The notes: a model not told the origin generated them from the sequence alone. 64,000 nt of DNA from Shinisaurus crocodilurus (GCA_021292165.1 JAHFWL010001240.1:1-64000), one strand, 5' to 3'. Counted from the stretch's first letter, positions 10,157 to 21,374 are shown. Translations and numbers: made by a program.

Positions 10157-10260
10157 AGTCTACACAATCTTCTTTAGAATTTCCTCCTTTTATCCCGGAA
10201 GACAATCTTACTCGGTCACGAGTGATCGCCTGATGATGATGATGACTACATCTTGTGGTA
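10157..10260 (+). repeat. 3' UTR of the same LINE and resumed CR1-like host repeat
   Basis: After the stop codon a short UTR ends in a (GAT)n tail at about 10231-10246. CTACATCTTGTGGTA then resumes the CR1-like repeat that broke off near 9972. Confidence 0.55.
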
Positions 10261-10269
10261 CATCTCGAA

Positions 10270-11230
10270 GGTCCCTTTTCTCTGAGGGACCCTGAATCAG
10301 ATCAGAACCATGGCACGGGGGGGGGGGGGTGTCTAGCTCTTTCCCCTGCACCGTTTCTCCAATTTAAACAGCCCCCTAGGTGCTATTTAGGAGGGAATTT
10401 GGTTCAGGGTCCCCTGCAGCTACTAGTATTAACTTACACACACACACACACACACACACACACGAAAACTCATGGGAATTCTTCCTAATCCGGGACCTCC
10501 TGCAGTGCAGCTTGTCTTGTTTGGCCCTTCAGCCTTGGCTGCTCTGCTTCCTAACACCAAAGGTCATCAGAAAAGAACCCCGTGTAATCAATGCATCAGG
10601 GCAAAGAATGCCAAACTGCCGGCCCTGATCACAATGAGGGAAGGACAACAATGATGGGAAAGAAAATGACGAGCCCCCCAGAGCGTAACACTGAAAGGTA
10701 GCCGGATGAGAAGATAACTAAAAGTTAAAGCAGTCCAAATAAAAGCCAATAAAGATATCATCCGGCCCCATGCAGTAATGGAAGGTGTGGATTTTTATTG
10801 TACCTTAAAACGTTCAGGGCTGGGGGAAGAATTTAGAAAGCAGGTTTGAGGATCCGCTTCCGCTTGCTGCTTGCTTTCCTGATTGCCGGATCCCAGGGAG
10901 ACCTCCAGCCTTTGTTTTCTGAGTGTCCCGTTGTGGTCACCCAGAACTACGGGGCAAGGCTGGATATCTTCCCCCAACCTCCAGCCCAAGTAGGTGCTCC
11001 GGGATGTTGAAAGATCCATGCTGCAAAGTCACTTAGTAATCCCTTGTCAGTTCCTCAGCCCTTAAGCCAGAGGTAACTCTAACAGGACCCCGCTTTCTCG
11101 GGCAGAGGCGAAGCCTGAATGTGCTAAGACTCTGGCATTGAAAGTATTCCTCGAAAAATGCTGCTCTGACAGTTTCTGCCTAAGATTTACTGTGTGTTAG
11201 ACTGTATCATTTGGAATAGAAATTAGAACC
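10270..11230. other. Intergenic with a G run and (CA)n
   Basis: Holds a 13-base G run at about 10317-10329 and a (CA)n run at about 10435-10463. Otherwise nothing is recognised. Confidence 0.5.
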
Positions 11231-11232
11231 AA

Positions 11233-11320
11233 CGCTGCAATCCTAAACACCCTTGAATAAGAGTGCGTTGCACCGAAACCAATAGGTTTGACTTCCAAGT
11301 ACGTACATGTATTCCATTGG
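11233..11320. repeat. MITE-D copy
   Basis: Starts GCTGCAATCCTAAACA and contains a diverged central TTCCAAGTA half. One of about ten copies of this short family. Confidence 0.45.
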
Positions 11321-11787
11321 AGCACATTGTATATCATAGGTCAGTATTTTTCTTCAAGATGAACTTCACAAAAAAAACCTGTTGTGCTAGAGCCTAAGGC
11401 TTACCACTGGGCTGGCCCATTGCCCACCGGAGCCCCACACATACATGGGTCCGGCAGCAGGGCCTCCAACATCATACCTGCTCCAGGCCCCATAAACAGT
11501 CTGGGCAGCCGTGAATAACTCTGACACTATTTGGGACTTGCTGCACGGCCTTAAAGGCACCCCAAATCCACCACCTAAGGAAGGACTGGCCCCAGATATT
11601 TTCCTACCTGAGCTGAGGGACAAGAGAGTGTGGCCCGTTCCACATCCAGGAGTCAGGTGGACTGGCAGTTGAATCTTATTTCAACTCTGGTGATGGGGCA
11701 GGATCTTCTGCCATGTTTGGGGGCAGCTGACTAGCCTGGGGGGTGCAGGGCAGGCTGTGAGGCACACCCAACTCGCTCCTCCAACAC

Positions 11788-11854
11788 AGCTGGCTGGGGC
11801 ATGCAGGGAGTTGTAGGCCAAAAACATCTGGGGACCCAAGGTTGAGAAACACTG
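11788..11854. mobile_element. MITE-A half copy
   Basis: Only the right arm is present: GTTGTAGGCCAAAAACATCT, GGGGACCCAAGGTTG and the terminal ACACTG. No left arm is found nearby. Confidence 0.75.
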
Positions 11855-11936
11855 ATCTATGAGGAATGAGCACCAGCCTAAACTGGCCAACACCAATGCC
11901 GAATGAGCAATTGACTGGGATCACTGATAAGCCACA

Positions 11937-12128
11937 GGGGGGTTGTTGTGTCATGCGAACCCACCGTGGGTTATTCAGGGTGGCTTATAAGCCCAGCTTC
12001 TGGGCTTATAAACTGCCCCAACAGCCCATGGATTGTCGCTGGGTTTGTTAGCCACACACACACACCCCGCCTGGGGTTGCCGTGTCGTCCGACCCTGGAT
12101 GACACAACAACCCCTGGGCTAAGCCAAA
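11937..12128. mobile_element. DNA-transposon-like repeat with GGCTTATAAGCC palindromes
   Basis: The segment carries GGTTGTTGTGTCATGCGAAC, ACCCACCGTGGGTT and GGCTTATAAGCC. The same motifs, also in inverted arrangement, make up 42407-43032. It is probably a foldback-type non-autonomous DNA element; class unknown. Confidence 0.5.
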
Positions 12129-12182
12129 CTTGCCAAGTGGTGGCCAGGTGAGCGCCGCTGACAGCCCACCCCCAAACCTTAG

Positions 12183-12409
12183 GCCAGAAAGCTTAGGCCA
12201 GGCGAAAGTTGAGAATCCTGGCCTCGGATGGGACTTGAGAAGAACACTGCAATGTAACCAAGGCAGGAGAAGAGTATCTTGGAGTATCTTGAAGTTAAAC
12301 CTTCAGCGCCTGCCTATTAAACAATGAGGTAATGGCAACACAATTCTGTCTGGTTTCCTGGCTTGCTGACCTCACTGGGCTCAGGAATGCCATGATGCCC
12401 TCCGACCAA
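12183..12409 (+). repeat. Left arm of a 227-base perfect inverted repeat
   Basis: Reading base by base against the reverse complement of 12847-13073, I find no mismatch or gap. Both arms are 227 bases and the spacer is 437 bases. Pairing ends cleanly at both borders. The arm does not match any repeat family I recognise here. Confidence 0.9.
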
Positions 12410-12477
12410 GTGCCGGCCTTCTGACAGCACTTGGGGGTGGCTGTCAGAAGCTGTGCTGTGCTGTGCTGGGCCGACTT

Positions 12478-12675
12478 GAACATCGGAAGCTGCCTCATCC
12501 CGAGTCAGGCCCTTGGTCCATCTAGCCCAGTATTGCCGACACTGACTGGCAGCAGCGGCTCTCCAGGGTTACTGGCAGGATTCTTTCCTTATCCCTACCT
12601 GGAGAGGCCAGGGATCGAACCCGGGACCTTCTGTGCATGAAGCAGATGCAATACCACTAAGCCATAACCCGTCCT
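12478..12675 (-). repeat. SINE-T, tRNA-derived SINE with CR1-like tail
   Basis: On the minus strand the head reads GGCTTAGTGGTATTGCATCT (A-box-like), then GGTCCCGGGTTCGATCCC (B box), then a body ending in a tail like CTAGATGGACCAAGGGCCTG and GAGGCAGCTTCCGATGTTC. It sits in the spacer of the inverted repeat. Other copies: 20440, 29225, 58704. Confidence 0.75.
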
Positions 12676-12846
12676 ATCCACCAGACCAACCCTGGATGCG
12701 GCTTGGCCTGGAGGACAGATCACAAACAGCATTGGGGAGAAGTGAAGATCACCAGTTTGTTCGTTACGTCACTCGGCTAAATGCTGTTCAGGTGAGGAAG
12801 CTATTGGAGACAACCCAGACCTCCACAGCATGACTCGGTTTTTCCT

Positions 12847-13073
12847 TTGGTCGGAGGGCATCATGGCATTCCTGAGCCCAGTGAGGTCAGCAAGCCAGGA
12901 AACCAGACAGAATTGTGTTGCCATTACCTCATTGTTTAATAGGCAGGCGCTGAAGGTTTAACTTCAAGATACTCCAAGATACTCTTCTCCTGCCTTGGTT
13001 ACATTGCAGTGTTCTTCTCAAGTCCCATCCGAGGCCAGGATTCTCAACTTTCGCCTGGCCTAAGCTTTCTGGC
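12847..13073 (-). repeat. Right arm of the 227-base inverted repeat
   Basis: Exact reverse complement of 12183-12409 as far as can be read. The identity contrasts with the decayed state of neighbouring repeats and implies a very recent duplication, gene conversion between arms, or an assembly artefact. Confidence 0.9.
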
Positions 13074-13329
13074 TCTCTGTTCTCTCCATTTGCTGTCATA
13101 AATTAATTGGCCAACGTACATCTAGGTCCCATTCTGGAAATAGCTGTTGATCCAACCACGGCTATTTATATCTGCTTAGTGCCTCCGTAAAACAGGCGGC
13201 CGGACCCAGCAGGAGCTTTTGGGCATCATCATCCCTGCTGCCTCTTACTTCTGCATGACCAAAAGCCCAACCCAGTGCCTGTCTAGTCTAAAGGAAAGTA
13301 TGTTAGTGGAAGACCGACAACCTGGTCTT

Positions 13330-14410
13330 CTGCGCGGGTTCAATGCTAAGGGGGTAGCGGGTGCTGGGGCGGGCCTTCTCCGAGGTCCCCAGCACCTCGC
13401 CTTAGCCCAGAACAAAGGGATAACTTATAGCCACAGAAGTATCTTTTAGAAAACAAGTTTATTTACAAAATTACCTTCACAAACTCAGACCCACGCCAGC
13501 AATACAGCTTATCAGTACGGTACAAAGTAGCAAGCAAAAGCCTCAAGGACAACATGATTTCAGGGCTCTCAGCTAATTAGTTTAGCTCGGGTCCCGGCAG
13601 AGGCCCGGTCTACCCAAGCGGCTAGCTGGGTTCCCGGCAGTGGCCCGGTCTACCCAAGCGGCTAGCTGGGTTCCCGGCGGAGGCCCGGTCTACCCAAGCG
13701 GCTAGCTGGGTTCCCGGCGGAGGCCCGGTCTACCCAAGCGGCTAGCTGGGTTCCCGGCAGAGGCCCGGTCTACCCAAGCGGCTTGTGAGTGATTTCAGCT
13801 TGGTTTCCCGGGGGTCCGGTCAACCCAAGCGGCCAGTGATTCCAGCTAGCTGGAGCGCGCCGGATTCTGCTACCTGGGGTTGCTGATCCTTCGTTCCCTT
13901 ACCCCAGGCATGGGCAAGATTGCTGATCAGGTCCAGAGAAAAGTTCCCTTGTGCAGGGTATTTTATACCTTGGTGTTTCAGGTAGCCCCTCCCTCCATGA
14001 TCAGGTGGGTTGACACCCTCCCTGAGGGGCGGCCTTTTGGGTCAGGTGGGGTGACGCCTTCCCCCCCCCCGTGGGATGGGGTCCCTTTGAAGCCACTTGC
14101 TTAATGGTCCCATCCTATGGTGTTGAGTGGCCATTTCTTAGGGGTGCCGAAGCATCTGCCCTGGAGAGGTATTCAAGTCTTATGTAGATGGGGCTGATAT
14201 GCAAGAGCATTGACAAACCTGGGGATGCTTCCTGCCTTCCCCCCTGGGGTGATTCTATGTAGATGTTGTTTGTCCCCTTTGGCATCTGTGGAGACTGGCT
14301 GTCTCCCCCCCCCCCCGGGTCTCCTTCCCCCCTCCTTGGTGAGTGTGTGTGTGTCAGGCAGGGGGCTTAGGTTGGCTTTCTCCACAATGTTTTATTCAGA
14401 AGGGCTTACG
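13330..14410 (-). mobile_element. Possible LTR-type element
   Basis: On the minus strand there is a TATA-like GGTATAAAAT at about 13960-13969 and an AATAAA signal at 13458-13463, some 500 bases downstream, with the minisatellite between them. This is LTR-like spacing. No paired LTR, primer-binding site or gag/pol frame was found, and TG/CA ends were not defined, so the call is weak. Confidence 0.3.
13581..13830. repeat. 40-base minisatellite, about 5-6 units
   Basis: Units start GCTAGCTGGGTTCCCGGC at 13621, 13661, 13701 and 13741, each ending CGGTCTACCCAAGCG. They differ only at (A/G)(T/A)-type positions. A diverged unit flanks each side (about 13581 and 13781-13820). The units are gapless, so this is not a CRISPR-like array. 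Confidence 0.95.
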
Positions 14411-14419
14411 CAGAAGTAA

Positions 14420-16795
14420 ATATGTTACAGGACTGCAGTATAAAGGCCCACTGCAGATGCAAGAGTGGTTCCCGCTTAACTGCAATTCAGAGGTCAGGGG
14501 CTAGATGCAGGGATGCTTTACTGCTCCTCCTGTACCCTTCAGTCTTGAGAGTGAGTTCTTCCTTCCTTCCTTAACAATGGTTAAGGGAAACATCAGCACC
14601 AGTCTTAACCACAGTTGGCACTAACCAGGGTTCTTTTTTTAATCAGCATCCAGAATCACAGTTTAATGTTGGTAGATCCTGGTTAAAGAGGGACCTGACT
14701 AGCATTAAATATGGTTGCAGTGACCACAGATAAGTAATAGGTTGATGGTGGAAGAATAAGTTCTTACAAGAAAGCCAGTGTTGCTGTGTGTGCACCAGCC
14801 CCGTGAGTCACATCTCTCAGACAATAATTTTTGGTACAACAAATGCACAGTTGGTATCTTTCCTCGAGTGACAAGCTTGTCCCATTCCACCTTCATTGCA
14901 GTGGTGTGTGCTGCTGTTTGGATTGCAGTTGTGTGAATGCCGAAGGCACCTATTGGCTAGCTCTCGTGACATCATTCGTGATACGTTTGCTCCACCCTCG
15001 CACCATTTTTGTGACCATTTTAAATGTTTGCTTAACCCATTTTTTTGTTTCATTCTTTAGAGACTCTCCAAGTATAAAAACAGTCTGAAAAAGTAGTATT
15101 TGCAAGCTTTTCCCTTAAAAATTTTAAGGCTTTTAAGTAGGGTGCAAGAAATGTACTCCATACCCCCCCACACACACAGATGGATGAATTTGATACACAT
15201 GTAGTCCAAGACACTGGCTGCTAGAAAATGAAATAGTTGTGCCTCTCCCACTCAAAGTGGAGAACAATAAGTGTACACCAGAATGACTGAAGGACTTTCG
15301 TGCCACCCAGAAAGCTGACATTTGGGACATGCATCGCCCAAGATACGGTAATCACTGGAGTCTGATGGGAAAGCCTCCCTCCAACTGCATCCCCCAAACA
15401 GTCAAGGTGCATTCCAGTTAAAATTGAAGCTAAAAATTGTGCACAGCCCAAGGGAAGATACATAATTTATCCCAGGGCTCTTCTAACACAAGAAATCAAT
15501 TTGATGCAGAGCTTGACTTAAAATGTCCACAGACAAAGGGTAGGTTCTCCTCCGCAGAGAGATAATGTGAGACTAGCAAACCCTTTGGTGTACGTAGCTT
15601 CTTCATGTGTCATGGACATACACGGCTTTTATTAATAATGGCCAAAGAGGAGTCTTCACTCGATCGTGTGCTCAAAGACCTCCATTATTTCAAGTAGCAG
15701 AAATTAAGGTTGAGTCACTCCGGTCCAGGTTGAACAATTATTACTTCAAAGGCTACCTCAATGAAAAAAGCAACCAAACTGGACAGCTGCCACCATTGCT
15801 GAATCAACCATGAAATAGAGGTTCACAAAATCTAGACGGCCCTGGTCTCAGAGGCCACTTTAGAAATGATTACATCTAGATGTGGTGAACTCTGCACTGA
15901 TCATGTCCAGCGAACTTAAACCATGAACCTACCCAGTAAAACTAATATTTTCAGATAGCTGAATATTTAATCTGTTGACAAACCTGTAGGCCCTTTTGAT
16001 GGTGACAGATTAACATCATTATTTACAGTATTTGTATATTGCTCCACTTATTTATAGCCTTTCCCCTCCCCTGCCAACCCCCCCCCGGTTGCAGTTTGTG
16101 GGGCGGGGTGTTGGGTACCCGGTCATCCATCCCTTGTTTCAAACAGCAGAACGGTGCATTGCATAAAACAGTGGTGGGGAAGCTCCCCACGGTTCCCTAT
16201 CATCCTGTGGAGGGTTGGTCTGTGGGGCCCGCCCACCCCCTCTCCAAGCCCCGTCCCTGGTCTGGAGGTACTGAGTGGGGCCTTGGCAAGGGGGTGGCGA
16301 GGGAATCCTGCTGTTATCTCTGACCACAGATCGGAGATAACAAGGGGATTCCCCATGTGCAGGGAGGGGGAGAGGCACACTCGGGGCGTTGCCCACCGGA
16401 TGACGTCATGCCCAATGGGCGGGCAAAGCCAAAGCGGCTGGAGCTTCTCCAGCTGGCACTGTGACAGGAGTGGGCATGGCCATTTTTGCAAAAAAACCGG
16501 CAACATCCAGCCATGTCCTGGGCTTCCAGTAGCAGCCCGTGTGCAGCAGAGTGCACCAGTTTCTGATCAGATTAAACGCACGGTTGCCGGTATGGGCAGC
16601 AGCTGTGCATTTCATGCAGCAAGTAGCCCTGCCCAAAATCAGTAGCCAAACAAGGACTAGGTGGCCACAGGGGCTCTCTCACCTGGGGTCCAGTTGTTTA
16701 GGGAAATCACTTTCAACCCTTTCAAATTGAGTGCTCATTTTGAGCCCCAACCTGCAACATGAAACCCTCTTTAACAAAAAAGTTTAACCATATAT
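14420..16795. other. Intergenic, nothing recognised
   Basis: No supportable gene. Open frames at 16120-16650 on both strands lie in GC-richer DNA without recognisable domains. The repeats present are short homopolymer and C runs. Confidence 0.45.
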
Positions 16796-16797
16796 GG

Positions 16798-16913
16798 CAG
16801 CCTTCCCCAGATATGTGCCCTCCAGATGTGTTGGACCAAGCATGTTGGCTTGGTTGGCATACTGGGAATTGTGGTCCAACACATCTGGAGAGTATGAGAT
16901 TGAGGGAGGCTGA
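16798..16913. mobile_element. MITE-E, 'CAGCCTTCCCCA' hairpin repeat
   Basis: Starts CAGCCTTCCCCAGATAT, contains CCTCCAGATGTGTTGGACCA and its inverse GGTCCAACACATCTGGAG, and ends GGGAGGCTG. The family recurs at 19266, 24026, 30788, 34060, 37664, 57775 and 59592. The inverted ends suit a hAT-type non-autonomous element. Confidence 0.7.
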
Positions 16914-16949
16914 TGCACAGTCATCTCTCTCTCTCCCGCCTGCAATTAT

Positions 16950-17160
16950 GCTCTTCCTCCCTCGCACTGTGATGGGTTATAACATCACCGCAAAACAACC
17001 ATTTTAATTTTTCTTCTTTTTGTTTAAAACAAGCCTCCCTATTTTTAGGTTCGTGTATTGCTTCTTTTCTCTTTGAAACTGTAGTTGTTTTTCGTTTATT
17101 TTCTCTGGGATTGTCACATGTGTTATATGTTTTTAAAACTTCAATAGCAATGATTGGTTG
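16950..17160. promoter_or_regulatory. Possible muscle-type enhancer motifs
   Basis: CTATTTTTAG at 17039-17048 matches the MEF2 consensus exactly, and an E-box-like CACATGTG lies at about 17117. The segment is AT-rich and not recognisably repetitive. It is about 30 kb upstream of the TPM1 muscle promoter. Two motifs in AT-rich DNA can occur by chance. Confidence 0.2.
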
Positions 17161-17169
17161 GGGGGGGGA

Positions 17170-19260
17170 GAAAAATCGCAGGGCACAATCCGCCAGTAAG
17201 TTCTCCTGCGGCGCAGATCCCACTGCAATGAACAAGAGGCGCGCAAGAGCACGGCAGTGTGGCATTCTCTTAAGCATGCTGTAAATGGATAGTGTCTGGC
17301 CGATGCTGGAAGAAAGAAAGGTTTGCCAGGCGGGCCATAGGTCAGGCTGTTGTTGTGTTAATTCCGAGTGTTCTGTGTCACTTTGCGTGGGAAACCGGCA
17401 GTGGTGGGCTGACCCCGGCCCACGGTAAATCATTTACTCAGGGTCCCTCCTTGGCATTCTTTCAGCCGATTAATGCAGCCAGGATAATGAAAGCTGCAAG
17501 GCGCACACTGTGGAGGCATGGATTAGGGTTCGGCTGTAAACAGCCACCCTTTGAGTTTCCTCCCGTCTGTCCAGATCAGTGGCTTGCCATGACCAGCCCT
17601 TGGGCTCCTTCCGTGTGAAGCGCTCACAGCAATAGGAAATGCCTTCCGCTGGGAACGGCCGATGGCCTTTTGGGAGGCTTTCCAGGACATGTGAAAACAA
17701 ACAGCCGGATTCCTTCTGAGTCAACGGCATGTCGGCTCTTTCTTAGAGCATCACCTTCCTTGAGATCAAGTCATTATACAGTAAGTGCAACAAGGCAAAA
17801 CAGGAAGCACATTACTCATGCTCAGAAGCTGAGCACGGGCTACACTCTGTTGCTATCGATCCTATCTTTCGATCCTATCATCTATCATCTTCCACAGGTG
17901 CAGGCAATTAGGATGTCCGGGCCGTGAGCACCAGCACACCACCGGTCACTTTTCTTGGTGCCTGACTTTTTTTTTTTTAATTAACTTTTTAAAAATTAAC
18001 TTTAAATCCACTTCTTTTTTTAAAAAAAAAAATTAACACATTTTCTTACTGGCAGCTGCAAAACAGATTTCTGCTGGGCTGGCACTGAAAACTCTGGGTT
18101 CAAAGGAGTTGTTAAGTGTGTTGGAGCTTAGACCTCACCTCTGCCTTGAACTCAGTCTTTTGGGTGGGTTACTTGTCTTTTGCTGCACTTCCCCATGGGC
18201 AACCATTTTGTGGTGGTGCCCAGGACACATTGCCAGATGTGCCCAAAAAGATTGCCTGCCCTGATCTATTTATCGATCGATCGATCGATCACATGCTACA
18301 TTGCTAAATTTTGCCTATGGTGGGCCCCAAAAGCAAGACAAAGAACCCTCACATCTTCCAACAAAGGAGAATAACATTTAATCCAATTAAAATGTCACTG
18401 AAATGTCCCCACCTTTCCCCCCCACTTTAACCCAAAGACCAGCCCAGCAGGGAAGTCTTACAACGCTCACGTGTCTGGCCGCGTCTCTCTCAAACACCAG
18501 ATGGCAAACCCCCTTTAAAATCAAGGGGACTTTTAAAAAGCAGTTTGTGATGCTTGTTCATGTTATGCCCTGCTTTTCAGCCCAAGATTGCCTCCCAAAC
18601 CAGCGTACAATGACGCTCCACAAAAAGATACAGTGACCCAGTTTGGATGTCACGGCTACCTTGGTTGACAAGTCTGGGTTGTTCCTCCCACAGCAAACCA
18701 CAATTCTGCACACGGACATCACGAAACCCAGGGACGGAGCACCCCTGGCTCGTTTAGTGCTGCTGGGGTGCTTTGCTCCCACTCGTTGAAGCCTTGGGGT
18801 AGCCATCCGACCCAGGTCAACGGGTGCTTCCAAGCCAAAGGCTCTCACGCTACCAGACAAGAGACCTTGTGTAGTGTAGCTATTCTGCCTTTTCCTCCCT
18901 GACGGGATGTTTTTGTGCACAGTAGAAGCCTTATCTGGAAGCATCCACTATCATTAGGAATATGTTGCTGGCGGGGCAGTCCCTTCTGGCCTCTGGCAGT
19001 TGCTCCAGACTCTCCCTGTCCAGGGAGCCGCAGACAGGCTCTGTCGCTGACTCATGGTCAAAACATCAACCCTCAGAAGCAGCTTTGCCCTTGATCTGCT
19101 GTTTGAAGCAAACCCCCCCCCCGTTTTTTTAAAGTACAGAAAATCATCGCAGGCAAAAGGTATCTTTTTTGGACCCTGGCCAGTGCCTTGAGTTAAAACA
19201 GGAGCAGGACAATCCTAGATATTCGATTCGCCTCCCTGTGAGGCCATGACTTTTGTAAAC
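17170..19260. other. Intergenic with minor repeats
   Basis: Contains a short (GATC)n run at about 18275-18290, T/A-rich runs near 17970-18035 and a fragment of the GCCATTTTGTGGTGG repeat at 18190-18265. No gene was found. Confidence 0.5.
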
Positions 19261-19265
19261 ATTAA

Positions 19266-19369
19266 GGCAGCCTTCCCCAACCTGGAGCCCTCCAGACGTG
19301 TTGGGCCACAACACGCAGCAGTCCCCGTCGTCATCCAGCACATCTGGAGGGCATGGGCTGGGAAGGCTC
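19266..19369. mobile_element. MITE-E copy
   Basis: CAGCCTTCCCCAACCTGGAG, then TCCAGACGTGTTGGGCC, with an inverse half CAGCACATCTGGAGGGCATG and a terminal GGGAAGGCT. Confidence 0.7.
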
Positions 19370-20435
19370 CTTTAAGTAGTTAAATGTTTTCTCAGTAAAT
19401 CTAAATGGTAATAATTGTGTGTGATACTGAGAGAGCACCCACTGTGAGCATAAATCAATTTACTGCCTGCCGCCCTTCTTCAAATATTTGCCCAGCCCAA
19501 GTTGCCTGAGGAAAACTCAAATGACACCCCCCCCCCGCCACACAAACAGCACAAGTACTATGTGCTACTCCAGCTCCCCTTTGTTTCAGTGGGACTTCCC
19601 CAGGATAATTGCCCCGTGGATTGCTCCCCAATTGCTCTCCATCCTAATACGCCTTCACATAATCTTTACTATTCCTTGTGTGTGTGTGTGTGTGTAGTTG
19701 TGATTTCCACCTTCGCCAGTCTCTGCTGCGTCTTTATACACCCCTCAGTGTGGCTTGGACCTCGATTGTGGTTTTCACAGGATCGGTGCTCTGCTGTGCT
19801 GTCACGTATGGATTGGTACAGCACCGTCAAAGTTCACGGCGCTTTGAATGCATGCATGGTGCTCTTGTCCATTGGACTACAACTCCTGCCAGAAAGAGAA
19901 GGTGTCTTCCTGCCCCAAGGAGCTTACAGTCTAATGCTTGCCAGCTCATCTAGAGCTGGAATGTCATTGTTCCCAAATCCCATCAGATTGAAAATGATCC
20001 GAGTTTGAAATTCTGTAAAACCCACATCCTGACGTTCAGATTTTGATATACGAGACAATTTGTGCCCACGTTGAAGATTTTGCGCTGAGATCCCAATACG
20101 CACCTGCGGTGGTCAACCAGCCATACAAGGGCTGTGCCGAGAGGAGGGTTCACCTGGGCAGGTGCTCGAGGAACCTGTGTATTCAGGATGCACATCCACA
20201 CCCTTTCCTCAGCTTCCTCTCCAGAGCTGGAGAAAACCCTGCAGCCACCCAGAGAAAGCATCCCTGCAGCCGGAGTGTCCTCCTTATCTGCCAGTCTCCA
20301 CCCAAGTAAACAAGCTCACGGCAGCCATTGCTCCTTTGTTACCGTGGAGAGAGAACACACACACACCTAACTGCGGACTAGATCTGACTAAGAGGAAATC
20401 CAGGTCAGGCCAGAAGGCGCGTCACACCTACCTGC
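19370..20435. other. Intergenic
   Basis: A (GT)n run lies at about 19677-19697 and a LINE-tail-like phrase (CCCCAAGGAGCTTACAGTCT) at about 19914-19933. No gene was found. Confidence 0.45.
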
Positions 20436-20439
20436 AGTC

Positions 20440-20565
20440 TTACTACCACAGAGCACTTGCTTTGCATGCAGAAGCTCCCCGGTTCTGGATATTTGGCAGG
20501 AGGGCTGGAGGGAAGGCCTGGAGAGCGGCTGGCAGCCACAGTAGACCATCCTGGGCCAGGTGTAT
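20440..20565 (+). repeat. SINE-T fragment
   Basis: A + strand tRNA-like head (CACAGAGCACTTGCTTTGCA, then AGAAGCTCCCCGGTTCT) followed by a shortened body ending near CAGTAGACCATCCTGGGC. Diverged and truncated. Confidence 0.5.
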
Positions 20566-20665
20566 GGTGTAGTGAGCGATTAGAGTGTTGGACTGGGACT
20601 CTGGAGACTTCCCAGCGAAAAACACAAGTGCCAGGAGAGACTCTGCAACAGCCTATGAATTAGAA
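20566..20665 (+). repeat. SINE-M head fragment
   Basis: TGGTGTAGTGAGCGATTAGA, then GTGTTGGACTGGGACTCTGG: the tRNA-like head (A box) of the reptile SINE whose fuller copy is on the minus strand at 40768-40966. Confidence 0.6.
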
Positions 20666-20977
20666 CAGCTGAAGGGCCCACACACACAACCCCCATTCCT
20701 TCTGTACAAATAATCACCTGGGGAAAAGGCTCTTGTCTTTCATATAAAATATCCGTAGGTATTCTTATGATTCTCTCCTAATTCTATAATTTCATTTACA
20801 TGTTGTATTTTTAAGGTTTCTTTCCATTGTTTGTTCAAGTAAACTGCAGTGCCAAGGACAAAAGCTCGCATACCGACATTGCTGGTCTCCCAAATGGTAA
20901 TAAATTCTTGACATGTTGAGAATGCTGTTCATTTCTTTTTTTCATCTTTTTCACTGTTTTGAATCCTTAAATGCTGT

Positions 20978-21070
20978 GTGTAGTGCAATCCTTTTTACTC
21001 ATAAGTAAGTCTCACTATGCTCAGAGGGACTTACTCCTAAGTAAGTAAGAATGTGTGTAGGATTGTAGCC
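20978..21070. repeat. MITE-D copy
   Basis: Starts GTGCAATCC, has AAGTAAGTCTCACT and the inverse GGGACTTACTCCTAAGTAAG, and ends TGTAGGATTGTAGC. The inverted ends are clear in this copy. Confidence 0.6.
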
Positions 21071-21267
21071 TTGCCTTATTTAATTAGCAAGAAATGTTTT
21101 TGGACTCTCTTTTCTTTTCAAAGATTCAAAGAGATCTCTCAAATGATGGGATTATGATCTGCAAAATGGACTAGCAGTCCTCCTGTCCTCCTTCAGTACC
21201 TGATCTCTGCCAGGTCTCCTAGGTCTTTCATCAGAGAATGAGAAGAACATTTAAAAAGCATAGGTGT

Positions 21268-21374
21268 TTCATAGATTTCATAGATAGAGTTGGAAGGAGC
21301 CTACAAGGCTATCGAGTCCAACCCCCTGCTCAATGCAGGAAACTAGGGGAGGGGTCTCCCATCCAAGTAATAAC
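21268..21374 (-). repeat. SINE-5S (left part), split by an insertion
   Basis: On the minus strand this is the 3' part of a 5S-headed SINE: CGAGTCCAACCCCC and AGAGTTGGAAGG are its CR1-type tail read from the + strand. The element is cut inside the 5S-like region at GTAATAAC, which is duplicated on the other side of the inserted element. The rest is at 22158-22215. Confidence 0.8.

Noticed and set aside
12600..12670. tRNA gene on the minus strand
   Set aside because: The A and B boxes belong to a SINE head. No complete cloverleaf or terminator follows, and the same unit recurs in SINE-T copies.
13581..13830. CRISPR-like array of 40-base units
   Set aside because: The units are contiguous without unique spacers, and the window is vertebrate. 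It is a minisatellite.
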